64,000 nt of DNA from Mastigamoeba balamuthi (lineage: Eukaryota; Evosea; Mastigamoebida; Mastigamoebidae): the NCBI GenBank assembly GCA_902651635.1, contig CACRSC010000009.1:441679-505678 (forward strand), written 5' to 3'. Both the position numbers and the translations under genes were made by a program. A model generated the notes under the pieces. The model was given only the letters and a program-made list of their open reading frames with translations, was not told the DNA's origin and made no database searches. This document shows, piece by piece, positions 20,849-32,150 of the stretch (position 1 is the stretch's first letter; the number at the start of each line of letters is the position of its first letter).

Positions 20849-23800
20849 TCACCGGCGCTTGGACTCTGGCTTGAGCGCGGCCAGGCGTGGGCCGAGCTCC
20901 TCCTCTGTCACAGGCTTCCCGTTGAGCAGCCTCAGAAGAGGCCTCTTCTTCTGCTTGGAAAACAGCTTCTTCCTACACTTCATCGAGTCCTCCGCAAAAC
21001 ACGGGTTCGGGCATATCCACAGGCCCTACACGGCAGCACTACGTCAGCAGAAGGCATGGCGTGAAGAGTGCAGAAGGGCATCGTGCCTCGAGCGAGGGGA
21101 GCACGGCGACGAGGTGGGCAAAGCACTCCTTTTTCTTGATCTTGTTGTGGCTGAGGTCCAGCGCACGCAGGTCCGTGAGGCGGTCGATTCCCGAGCGCCC
21201 GATGTCCGAGCTCGTGATCTCGTTGTTGGCGAGCGACAGCCTGATGAGCTTGGGTATCTCGAAGAACGCAACGGTGCGCAGCCCGCAGCCCTCGAGCTTG
21301 AGCTCCAGCAGCCCGCTGAGCTGGACCTGCTGCGGCGCGCGGCGGAAGATGGCGATCTTGAACGGGAACAGCTTCGACGACGAGCTCTTGACTCCCGTCG
21401 CCGAGGCCGCGCGGCAGATCTCCTCCGGCGTGATCTCCTGCTCGTCGAGCATGCCCAGCGGATAGCGCATCACCATCCAGAGGTTCTGGACCAGCCGGAT
21501 GAACTTGTCCCTGTAGTCGGACGTCTTGCTGAACGGGTTGCCCGCGAGGCCCAGGCTCTGCAGGAACACCATCTGGTTGACGGCGTCGGCCACTGGCTGG
21601 ATCGTCTGCAGGCAGTTTTCGCGCAGGTCGAGTATCAGCAGGCCCTTGTTGCTCGTCAGCCCGCGGATGTTGTTCATCTCCTGGAACCTGTTCCCGCGCA
21701 GCAGCAGCGCGCGCAGCGACACGAACCCCGTGAAGTCCGCGCCCCCGAGGCCGCACGCGCGCAGGTCGAGCACCTGTATGTGCTGCAGCGGGCGGCTCTC
21801 GACAACGCGGTTGACGATGCAGTGCCCAAACCGCATCAGCTCGCACTCCATAGCGTCCGCCCCGGCGTCCTTCCACGCCGCGACGCGCTCCTCGATGCCG
21901 ACCTCGGTGTCTATCACCTTGAGTGTCGGCTTCATCGCCCTCATGCTCCTCAGCATCCCCTTTGCAGTTGCCGTCAGCGTCCAAAACGCGTTGAAGCCCG
22001 GCGGTGGTAAGAGACACGCACGATGAGCTTCAGGCGGTCAGAGGAGGACTTCATGATGGGGTTCTCGCGGAGGGCGACAGTCTCCAGTGCGGCGAGCGAG
22101 TCGATGAGCTGCGCGACGTCGGTCAGAGGCGTCTCGATCTCGTTGCACGAGACGTCGAGCACGCGCAGGAGCTTAAGCAGCTGCAGGCCCATGACCATGA
22201 GGTCCTTGATGCGGTTGTGGCTGATGTTGAGCTCCTTGACGTTGGAGAACGGAGCGAAGTTGCAGAAGTCCGACGTCAGGCCCACGCCCGACATGTTGCG
22301 CAGAGTGGTGAAGAACGAGGGGTCCTCTGCAATGAGCTCTCCGTACGCGCACGACTTGGCCCTCTGGGTTGCAGCGCATGAGAGGAGTGGCCTTGCCGCT
22401 GCAAAGGGGAGCGCTCGCACATAGTTGGCCGCGAGGGCCAGTTGGAACCGGTAGCTCTCGACGCTCGCTTTGTCCTGCTGTATTTCCTCGGGCAGCAGCT
22501 CGATCCTCTCGTTGGGGGAAATCCAAATCTGCTCGGCACCACGCCGTTCAGGAGCGGAACCTCAGCAGCGGAGGAGGCAACACACGTTGTCGAGCATGAC
22601 GAGAGAGTGGTTCTTGGGCAGCAATGCTGCCAGCACCTTTCGCCTGTACTTGTTCTTCATCGTGTACCTCTTGTGCTCTGCTCAAGGCAAGTCAGCCTGC
22701 GCGTCTGTGCGTGTTCTAAGGGGTGTCAGCGCACCAGAGGCCGCAGTGACGTGCAGGGACACAGCCTCCAGCGTCATGTGCTCGGCCAACACAGCCAGCA
22801 CAGGGCCCAGCTTGAGCTTCGGGTTGTCCGTGAGGTCCACGAACTTTATCCTGCGGGCAACTCAAGTCAGCGCGAATGGTGTTTGAGTGCCCAGTCCCAC
22901 AGTGCAGACGCCACAACACAGCGCATACGCAGTAGGCGCGCACCTCCTGAGCTGCTCGAGGCCCCTGACCTCCACGAGGTCGTTGGAACGCAGGTTGATG
23001 ACCTCGGCGTTGGTGAAGCGCCCCACGTCCACAACGCGCAGGCCCTTGGACGCCAGGCACACGTGGCGCACCCTCGATGCGTAGTCTGGCGAGCTGCGCA
23101 GCTGGTGGTGGCCCAGCGCCTCGATAACCGCGAGCTCCAGCCTGTAGGCTTCTGCGTCCCTGCCCTCGCCGCACAACTCCATCGCCTCTGCACATATCAC
23201 AGCGCATCTTCTTCAGTCGACTGCCTCGCCCACGCATTGCAACAGCACTGGTGTGTGCTCACCGACACGCTGGCTCAGGGTGACTGACTTGCCGTCAAGC
23301 TCCAGCAGCCCCGGAGCCCTGTTGCTCCCCCTCAAGTTTCTGCAGGAGACCTTAGCATGGGAAACAGGGAGGGGCAGAGTACCGCGTCTCATAGAGAGCC
23401 CAGAAGGGGTACTTGTCGGAGTTCAGACCCTTGTTCCCCTCTAGCCACAGCTTCTGCAATCCTGGCAGGTACCTGCGCGCCAACGTTGTCAGCACAAAGA
23501 AGCTCTGCTGTGAATGGTGCTCACGCGAGGACGGCAAGGGACTCCCGTCGGCTCAGGCAGTTGTTCGACAGGTTCAGCGACTTGAGCAGCGAGAGCTGCT
23601 CCAGCCCGGCGCCCTCGAGCTCGCGTATCCTGTTGTTGGACACGTCGAGCTCCTGCGAGAGGGGGAGCATTCAGTGGGCGCCCACGGGGGGCTGCGGGGA
23701 CACGGGGGCAACGGACAAGGAGGTTCGTGAACGCGCCGACGTGCATCTCCGTCAGCCACTGGTCGCTGAGCACGAGCTTCGTGACAGACTTGGGGTTCCA

Positions 23801-25140
23801 CCCCGTCTCCCGCATCTCTACCCACGCGAGGGAGGTCAGTTGATTGCCACAGCAGCAGGAGCGGCGGCCAGCTCGCGTCGTCTCTCACCGAGTATCTGCG
23901 GCACGCGGCCGAGCACGATGTCCCAGTGGTAGGCGCCGATGTCGGGCACGCCGCCGAGCTCCTCGATGCAGCGGACGCGCATCTTGACGTCTATCTCCTT
24001 GCCGTTGAGCCTCTCGAGGTTCGGGGCGTACGAGATGACCCGCGAGAAGAAGTCCGGCTTGCCAGAGACGGGGTTGCCGCTGGCCTCGAGCACCTCGAGC
24101 TGTGGGCACGCACGCACGGCGCTCTCGACGCTCTCGATGCTCGATAGCTCGTTGTTCGAGACGTCGAGGTGCCTCAGTCTTTCCAGCCTGAGCTTCTGTT
24201 GCGCACAGCAGCGTGAGATTCCCGAATCTTCTTCGCGCAGCCCCGAAATCAAGAACTCGCCTTGATATCCTTGATATGCATATCGACGAGCAGGACAATC
24301 TCGGCGTTGGGGAAGGCCTCGCTGATCAACGACGCGATCTTCTTCGAGTCCCTGTCCGGTATGTCCGCGCCGACAAAGCGGACGAACGTGACTGCAGGGT
24401 TCGGGGGGTCGTGCAGCGCGTCGGGGTCCTCGCACCGCTCCTCGGGAGATATCTGAACTGGATCTGAGATTCACAATATCTCCTGGGCGATCCCCCATAC
24501 CTGCTCCAGAGGCCGCAGGCACGGCTTCGAGAGCACGCGCGGCACAACCTCCTTGAACGCAGCCTTCTGCACATGCCTCCTCCACCCCTGCCCGGAAACG
24601 TCTGTGACGTCAGAGGTATGCACCGAACGCGAATTCGGTTACGAAAACGGCAATGCACCTCGTAGTCGAACTCTGCGGGCTCCAGCCCCACAGGCGGGTC
24701 CAGCTGGTCGCCCTCGTTCATGGGGATGCCCACCACCTCCTCGACTGCGCCGGCCGCAGCGCAGGGCCCGTGGATCAGTATGTAGCTTTTTTGAAAGAGG
24801 AAAATCCCCCGCAGGGCGCAAAATATCTTCAATCTCGGGTGGGGTGCCGCGGGGTGGGAGCGCGGGGTCCGCACGCTTGGGCTCGACCGAGGGGAACGCG
24901 AAGGGCGAGCGCGAGGGCGGCGGCGGGGGGTAGGGCATGGTGCCGGGCGGCGGGTCGAGGTTGAGCGGCGGGTACGTGATCGAGTACAGGACGCATCCGT
25001 GCGGGTGGTTCGCGGACGGCGTCGGCGACGTCGGCGGGCGGCCGGTGGCCTCGGGGTCTGCGGGGGGGCGCGCGTGAGGGGGGGGCGCCCTCGCTGCACC
25101 CGCGGGGGGAGAGGGCGTCGCGCGCACCTGGGGCGCTCAT
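20849..25140 (-). CDS. Large multi-block leucine-rich-repeat protein
   Basis: Starts with a 13-nt exon at 25140 (ATG AGC GCC CCA G), then a Pro-rich segment (~24840-25070), and ends at TGA 20851-20849. The Pro-rich part is followed by LRR blocks on many short exons: RLERLRHLDVSNNELSSIE (~24180), LVLSDQWLTEMHVGAFTNL (~23760), ELDVSNNRIRELEG (~23630), LPGLQKLWLEGNKG (~23440), EVINLRSNDLVEVRG (~22980), KFVDLTDNPKLKLG (~22820), VKELNISHNRIKDL (~22220) and IQVLDLRACGLGG (~21760). It ends in a capping region (NGKPVTEEELGPRLAAL) and a basic tail. Two introns use GC donors (24196-24260 and 21026-21086). The structure suggests a scaffold; many flagellar LRR proteins look like this, but no orthologue can be named. 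The join near 24790-24840 is unresolved. Confidence 0.75.
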
Positions 25141-25430
25141 GGGGGCGCCGCCACGTTGGGGGTCGTCTTCCGCCGTGGTTGGTGTGTTGGCTCAAAAAAG
25201 ATGGGAGATTTCCCCCAACCGGGGTCGATATCAACTCGAATTTTCGGTACTGCCGCCACTGAGCTGCTGCAACTGTGGGAGTTCCGACTCACGGCGCGCT
25301 GACGCCGAGCTCCCGCCCGCGCGGCTGCCTCCATCCGAGCGGCGGATCCCGCCAGTTCCGGTTTTCAGGGGGCGTCACAGAGTACGAGTCACACTGTCGG
25401 GTCTAGGAAGTCCCGTTTCTCGTGGTGCAC
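25141..25430. other. Intergenic spacer, no gene seen
   Basis: A 290-bp spacer between the LRR gene start and the 3' end of the PPPDE-PUL gene. It contains a GTCGATATCAAC sequence near 25225 but no supported ORF. Confidence 0.4.
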
Positions 25431-26974
25431 CTACTGTGCAGTGATGGAGAGCACCTCAGAGGCGGCCTGCGCGACACGGGTGGAGGCCTCCCCGGCGGAG
25501 GCGAGCACGACAAGCACGGCCTGCAGCGAGTCGTTGGCGGCGGCGCCCGTGGCCACGCCCTTGGACCTCGTCGCCAGGTGCCCCAGCGCCACCACGGCCC
25601 TGAACTCGGCCGTCTCGCTGGGCCTGGCCTGCTCGGGCGTCAGCACCACCGCCCTCGTCAGGGCCTCGGCGAGCGCCTCCGCGTCCTCGGCCCTCATCTC
25701 CCGCCCCGCGCGGGCGTAGTTGTACGCAGCGGCGCCGGCCATCTCGCGCACAGGCGCGTCCTCGGCCCCCAGGCCCTCGCCGATGCTCGGCACGAGTTTC
25801 CCCGCGGAATCGACGGCGATCGCCTCGCCCTCGGGGGTCGCGAACAGGTTCGACAGCGCGCTGAGCGCGAGCAGGCGCGTGGCGCGCTCGGCGGCGGAGA
25901 GCGCGCGCCAGAGGGCCGCGACGAGGGCGTCGGGCTGCCGCGAGCAGAGCGCGACGAACCCCGGGCGCGTGAGCGGCGAGCGCAGCACAAAGAGCGGGGC
26001 GCCCAGCTCGCCCGTCGGCCACTGCTGCAGCACGCCCTGCACGAGGAACGCGAACACGCGCCCGTCGACGCCGGCCTCGCGCGGCCCGTCGAGCGCCGTC
26101 TCGAGCGCCGCGACGTCGGCGCTCGCGTCCTCGGCGACGCGGCTGCGGATCTTGGCGACAAACGGCCTGTGCGAGCCCTGCTCCGACAGCAGCGCGGGTG
26201 CCCCGGGGGCTATCTGGCGGGCTGGCTGCGCCGAGGCGGGGCGCGGCGACTGCGAGGCCGGGGAGGCGGCAGCAGCGGCAGCGGCAGCCAGAGGGGCGCC
26301 GCCGCCGCCCCACTGCGCCTGGCCGTCAGCGCCGACGCCGACGGGCGCCGGGGCGAAGCCGCTGGCCTCGCGCATCTGGCGCTCGAGGCCCTCGATGGCG
26401 GGGCGCAGCATGGCGCCCACAGGGGTGCTGGTGAGCTCCTCGGCCTGGTTCATGATGTACTCGGGCAGCACGCTCCCCGTCAGGAACTGCACCAGCTCGC
26501 TGGCCGCCGGGTTTTCGGGATCAGAAGACGCGTCTCGACGCGTCTCGGCGAGCAGCGGCAGGGGGGGGGCAGGGCACCTGCTGAAGTTGTTGCAGTTGTT
26601 GGAGAGGAGGCTGTAGGTCATGGGGGTGTAGCGGGGGCGCAGCTCGTCGACAAAGTCCCTGATGAGCTCCACGGGCACAAACGTGCGCCCCACGTCGAGC
26701 GTGCGCGTCGGGATGCCGAACGGGGTCCTCCCCTGGTTGCCCAGGCGTCGGGCGTCAGCGGGCGCAAGGGGGTAGGGGGTGGAGCGCAGGAGCGGACAGC
26801 GGGCAGGCACTGGATGTCGCCGCCCCAGAAGTACTCGCGGCCGTAGACGACGACGCCCGAGTGCCAGATGCCGTCGACCTGCTTGCCCAGCACGCCCATC
26901 GACAGGCGCGACGCCCAGCCGCCGCTGATGTCGTAGACGTGCAGCGCTACGGGAACGCCCTCGGACGCCGCCAT
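25431..26974 (-). CDS. PPPDE (DeSI-type) isopeptidase fused to a PUL domain
   Basis: Exon 1 starts at 26974. Its end and the next exon join as GGDIQ|GRTPFG, and a second intron (~26515-26570) joins NNFS to SELVQFLTGS; the stop is at 25433-25431. The N-terminal half is a PPPDE thiol peptidase: catalytic His in GIWHSGVVVYGREYFWGG and catalytic Cys in LLSNNCNNFS. Known DeSI members remove SUMO or ubiquitin. After a Gln/Ala/Pro linker the C-terminal ~280 residues are helical ARM-like and fit a PUL domain (PLAA/Ufd3/Lub1), which in other proteins binds Cdc48/p97. The fusion suggests a deconjugating enzyme tied to the Cdc48 pathway (inference). GATAATATCG lies ~25 bp upstream of the start. Confidence 0.8.
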
Positions 26975-27315
26975 CGCTGGTCGCTGGCTCACTGGTGGAT
27001 AATATCGAACAACAAATCGGTGCCTAGGCAGAATCTGGTGCAGGCGAATGGATCTCGATTCTGCAAGCCAACCCGAGGCTGGCCTTGAACTGTGAGTCCT
27101 CACGTGTGCAATCTATCACCCAAATGGGGGTAGGATGCAGAGTGTTGGGCATACAGCATGCCCAGACGTGTTGGAAAGACCTCTGCTCCGTTGATTGTCC
27201 CGGCTTTATTTCATTACTCCACTCTCCTCTGGGACTCGGAGACATGCATGTGGGGAGCGCGAGGTCTTCAGAAAAGTGTGCGGATTTGTTGGATGGGGGA
27301 GGGTACTGAGAACTT

Positions 27316-28303
27316 CTAGTCGACCAAAAAGTTGACAGCACCCCTGCACGTGGAGAACATGAGATGGCCCGACCGCTCCCCGCCGTCATTCTGTGGGCAA
27401 CAGCCACATCTCACTGTACAGGAGATCGAGGGCAACGCGGCATACAGGGCGAGCTCCTCCGGGCCTAGGATCCGCCACTGGCGCCAGGAATGCCTGAGTA
27501 TCCTCGTGGAGAGCGACCAGGGCTTGGCGACGGCCGTGGCGACCCACACTGCCAGCACAAAGACACTCAGAACGCTGTGGGAAACAAAGGTCATCGTGCC
27601 TTCAATGTGTCCATTGAAAGTCACGCTCTCGAACCAGAAGCCACAGTCTGGGCCAGAGTAGCTGGGCGAATGGGGATGTGTGGCAGGTACTGATGTGCAG
27701 TCCACGTGAAGCTCAAGGTGTCCAATTTCATGCAGAAGAGCTGAGGGCATGTGGTGCAACATGTCAAATGGTGAATGGCGCAACCAGTGGCAAGGAAGAA
27801 CAGGCATTTGTCCCGACTGAGGCACTTAGCGAACTTCTTCCACTCGATATTCAGCTCTGCGAGCCACCGCTTGAAAACGGCGTGCCCATCCGCCAGGTGT
27901 TTCTGGGCACATGGATTGCGTGCAGCAGGACGGGCGTCTGAGGGTGATGCACGAATTTGTTAGGAGACTCACAAGCACAGATCACGCACGAGGCTGTCGT
28001 AGGCATCTTCCGGTGGTAGTTCGGCGCTGGCCCGAGCGCGTCAGCTGCAGAAGAGTGGCGACAGAATAAACGCACAAGAGGACCTTGGAGGCGCGCTGCT
28101 TCACGCTCCTCTTGCATGTACCTGTGAACGCCCGCATGGAGCATCAAGAGGGTGAATGCTGAAGCTGAGCGCGGAATGTGATACCGTTCAGCATCGTGAT
28201 AACGTCTGCCTTGGGAAGAGAACCGTAAGATATCTTGGCTCTTGTGAAACCAATTGAGTAGGCTCTCTCCACAGTGCTCTTTCAGCTGGAGACGCACACT
28301 CAA
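27316..28303 (-). CDS. Uncertain multi-exon locus, possible membrane protein
   Basis: Two overlapping clues. An open frame at 27316-27825 contains a strong hydrophobic helix (TMTFVSHSVLSVFVLAVWVATAV). Another at 27851-28303 can be spliced (GCTT|GTGAGT...CCTCAG|AC) into KHLADGHAVFKRWLAELNIEWKKFAKCL and a second hydrophobic Cys-rich segment (KCLFFLATGCAIHHL). No family is recognised. GC content is lower than in neighbouring genes, and one required intron would be only 29 bp. It may be a poorly modelled real gene or a decaying one. Confidence 0.3.
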
Positions 28304-28632
28304 ATTATCGGGTGTTCAGTCAGCGGCACCTCATTTGTGCTTCCGTAGGACGACAGTAGGGTAATGCAACGTATGGAACGAGGGCAGTTCTGTGAATGCA
28401 AGCCTGTTGTTTGGTTGTTTGGGGTTTGTTTTTGGTTGTTTTCTGGCTGGTGAGTCGCTTACAGTTCCGTGTGGTGAGTAGGAGTGGGTGAAGGTGAAAG
28501 GTGTGGCCGGGTGCGCTCGCGGGTTCTTTGTCGTCTCTGGGAGACGGGTCGAGGCGGGTGGGGAGTAAGGGAGGGGGAAGTCCAAAAGGCAAAATACATT
28601 ATGATCCAGCAGAACAGCCCCTTGCGGTGCTA
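28304..28632. other. Spacer downstream of the Cys-rich membrane protein gene
   Basis: Contains a T/G-rich run (28400-28460, TTGTTTGG-type repeats) that would be CA-rich on the transcribed minus strand, likely 3'UTR of the gene ending at 28633. No coding potential seen. Confidence 0.4.
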
Positions 28633-31195
28633 TCAGTGCGATGCGATCCACGAGCTCAGCGCCGAGGTCCTGTACGCGTAGAACGACACATGCCAGCTCG
28701 TGGCCTCGGTCCCCGAGGTCACCGGCCCGCTGACCGCCAGCGGCAGCGCGAAGGGGCCCTTGCCCTTGTCCGACGTGCTCGACTGCTTGCCGCCGTAGAA
28801 CGTAGTGTACTCGAGCACGCGGTCGAACCTCCCGTCGTCCATGCGCACCAGCATCGCGACGCCCGTCTCCTTGTTGCCGCACTCGTACCACCCCGCGCCG
28901 TCGCTCAGCCCCTGGTTCGTTGCCCTGCAGCGCGTGCACGTGTCCGACTTTGTCGTCGTGTCGCCGGTCTTGAACGTGCCGTAGCAGAACTCGGCCGTCC
29001 GCTGGTTGGGCTGCGCGCGCACGGCCAGTGTGATAGTCGCCGCCAGCAGGGCGACGATGACGAACATCAGCACGCCGCCCAGCACCAGCGACACGCGGCG
29101 CAGGCGCACGAGCGACTTGGCGGCTTCGAACGCCGAGTTGTCGGTTATGTTGTCGGCCACATGCATCGCCTGCACGCCCTTACGCCGCTTGCCGTCCTGT
29201 GCCTTCTGGTCGTACTTGGAGTTGTCATGCACCTCCACCTCGGCGTTGGACGTAGAGGATGACGAGCGCTCGCTGTCGTCGTCGGCAGCCGAGTCGTAGT
29301 CATCGTCGCGGTCGCACTCGCCGTCGTCGTCGCCGAGCTGCTGTCGACCCCCACGACGCAGCGAATTCTGCGTCGGCGTCGGCTTCCCGTCAGCCGCTGC
29401 GTTCTGTGTCGGGTCGAACGCCATCTGCTCGTCGCCCAGCCCCGCCTGGTGCGCCTTCGGTCGCTGAAAATCGTGGCAGAAAAATCAGTTGAATGGCTCG
29501 TGCGTGGGGAAAAACCACGGTGCTTGCGCGGGAAAGACGGTAGCGTACGCGAGAGCGGCGATGAGTCTCCTCGCGGCTGAACCAGCGGCCGTCGCAGCAG
29601 TCGGGGTTGCCGCAGTAGTAGGCAAAGCACTCGTGGTGCCTGCCCTTCTTGGTGAGGTCGTGCATCATCGGGCACTTGAACCGCGTCGGGTGCCCCTCCT
29701 TCCTCACGTCCGTCGGGAACACGTGCAGCTTGCAGCAGTACGACCTACACGCCCACCACCCGCGGTCAGATCCGAAACGCGGCGCGAAAACGATGCGAGA
29801 CAAAGTGGGGAGGCGGGGGGGGGGGGTTGCGCACGTCTGGCAGAAGCCCTGGCAGTTGGACGTGCTGGCCGACTTCATCTCGGCGATGCGCTGCTGGAGC
29901 TCGGGCGTCTGCATCCAGTCGACGGCGCGCAGCTTGTCGAGGCGCTTGATGCACTCGGCGCAGCGGCCCGGCGCGGGCTCGGGCGGCGCCGAGGGTGGCA
30001 TCGTGTAGTCCTCCTCGGGCGACGACACGGCGGGCTTGGCGCGCCGCTTCTTGGGCGCCTCGTCGGCCTCCTCGGGGCTGTTGTCCATGCCGCGCTCGTG
30101 CTTTGCGCGCATCAGCACCCACGTGCCGCGGTACGTCATCACCGTGTGCCTCGTGCCCTCTACGCAAGATCCGGTGAGCCATCGAGCTTTGCCCTTAGAA
30201 TTTGCACCCAATGCCGGATTGCTTTATTGGGGTATCAAATTTAACATGCTTAGAAGCATCTTCTGGAAGCGATGTCGCTGCTTTCCCGCAATTCGACATA
30301 AATTCACAAATCACGCCGCCATGGGCCAAAAATAGATGACACGATATTTGTCCAGCAGGGGAAATCGAACCGCCTGAGTCAGAAATGGGGTGCAAAGTGA
30401 ACGGAAAATGCGGTGGGGGGAGGAGTTGTCTGTGGGGGCCCCTGCCGAATGTGGGGGTGGTGGGGGGGACGGGGAATGAGGGGGAAGCCTTGCGCACGGG
30501 GGTGAATGGCGGTGCACGTGGGCAGCGGGTAGCCGTGGTCCGTGCAGAACTCGCGGGCCGAGCACGCCCCGAAGCACGACGGCGCGTTGGGCGCCCGCCA
30601 GTTGGCCTCCCACCTCCTGGCTCCCGCCTGGCACTGCATCCCCCCGCTCTCCTGCATGTCCACCAGCCTCTCCTGGCAGTGCAGGCTGCCCATCGCCCAC
30701 ACGCGAAACCGTCAGAACCCGCTGCGATAAGCGGCCTGCGGGGGCAGCTGCGTACCACTTGGTGGCCAGCGGCGACGCGTCGTACATGGGCGGCGCGCGG
30801 ACGCCCGTGTTGGGCGAGTCTGCGATGACGCGGTCGTACGGGGGCGCCGCCATCGTCGCCGTGGCCGTCGCCGCCGCCACTCCCGACGCCGGCGCCGGCG
30901 GGGGCGGGACGACGCGCATGGGCGGGGGCGCGTGGACGACGACGTTGGCCTGCGGCATCAGCAGCGCAGGCGCCGCCGCCGCGTAGTCGGCGAGGGCCGC
31001 GTCCGAGGGCGACGTGCCGACGGTGTTCTCCGCGACGACCGGGGCGCCGCCGAGGGCGCCGAGGCCGAGCGGGTCGACGATGGCCGCGTGGGCGTCGGCG
31101 CCAAAGTCGAGGGGGCTCTCGTCGGCGCCCGCGTCGTCGTACATGAGCAGCGAGCCCTCGGCCCCGAGCATCTGCTGCGGCGACCAGTCCGCCAT
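28633..31195 (-). CDS. Novel Cys-rich protein with one transmembrane helix
   Basis: At least five exons; the first in-frame ATG used is 31195, and an upstream 5'UTR intron with a CCGCAG acceptor near 31240 is likely. Order: an Ala/Pro-rich N-terminus; Cys-rich exon ~30500-30700 (MQESGGMQCQAGARRWEANW ... CFGACSAREFC); a basic Pro-rich exon (~29840-30180) with GRCAECIKRLDKL and CQGFCQTC; exon ~29540-29750 with CRSYCCKLHVFPTDVRK, FKCPMMHDL, HHECFAYYCGNPDCCDG; last exon 28633-29470 with an acidic/Ser stretch, a transmembrane helix (VSLVLGGVLMFVIVALLAAT) and a second Cys cluster (CTRCRATNQGL). The Cys/His spacing suggests metal binding before the membrane span. No known family was recognised. Confidence 0.6.
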
Positions 31196-32150
31196 GATCG
31201 CCGCGTGCTGCTGAAGCTGCTGCTGGTGCTGCTCTATTTCTGCGGGTGGGTGGGGTGGCCCTGGGGGGGGGATGGGTGTCTGCTCTCTCACTTTGATGCC
31301 CCTGCTTGGCTGGGGTGTTGCGTGTGTGAGTGCAGGCGAAGTGTGTTTCTGTTTAAACGGTTTCGGCAGGTGGAATCCCCTGAGGGCGGGGGATCGGGTA
31401 CGCGAATCGCGGGCGGGTGGTGCTGCCGCGGGGAGTGTTTCTCTTTGTGATGAGGCTCAACCGCACTCGGCTACCCCGCACTAGCGAAAAATCGCGCAGG
31501 AAAAAAGATTCTGCGGGAAATCTCTGAGAGAAAAATAGAACACGGGGGCGCCGTTCCTGCCAGCGGGCCTTTGCAGCAGCCGATAGGGTATCGGGCCCGA
31601 CGCTATTTGCACTGCACACAGCCGAGGGCGGCGGAAGCACGAAAATGCACGCCCGGGTGAGGCATTTCCTGCATCAGGATTGCCTGATCAATTGTTCGCA
31701 TCCGCCTTGGCGGAGCCTGTGCCGTCTGACAGCGTGGAGAGTACTCGCCGCCGAGTGCAGTAGGGGTTTCTCCACTCGCCTGGCCTCTGGCAGGACATGG
31801 CAGGAGCACTGGCTCGGTCATCTGAGGAGAGATGGGGAAAATAGTCGGAGAAAGGCTATGGCAGCGCTGCAAGCAAGCGGGAGAGCGCCGTGGGCCCACC
31901 AAAAGGACCCGCTCAATGTTCTATGCCCCCGCATCGCATCTGTCTCGGGAATTGTAACTCCGCCCCGGGTTGAGTGTTGGCATTGACGAGCCACACCCAT
32001 GAGAAATCGGGGTTCGTTCCGCCTCTCTTCGTTAGTATTCGGGATGCAAAGAACCACAGAGACCGGCGTGGCAATATGGCCCCGGCTCTCGGTATCCCTC
32101 CAGAGGCAGAAGATCCGAGCTTCCTGACCATAGGTACCAGAAATCAGGGG
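31196..32150. other. Divergent intergenic region, no gene seen
   Basis: Head-to-head spacer of ~950 bp between two surface-type genes. Its left end (to ~31300) probably holds the 5'UTR exon and intron of the minus gene. From ~31480 to 32150 GC drops moderately. Open frames on both strands show no domains. Confidence 0.45.

Noticed and set aside
24100-24480. GATATGCATATC and nearby ATATC as a regulatory site
   Set aside because: This copy lies inside coding sequence (VDMHIKDIK) of the LRR gene, so the palindrome may be a codon effect.
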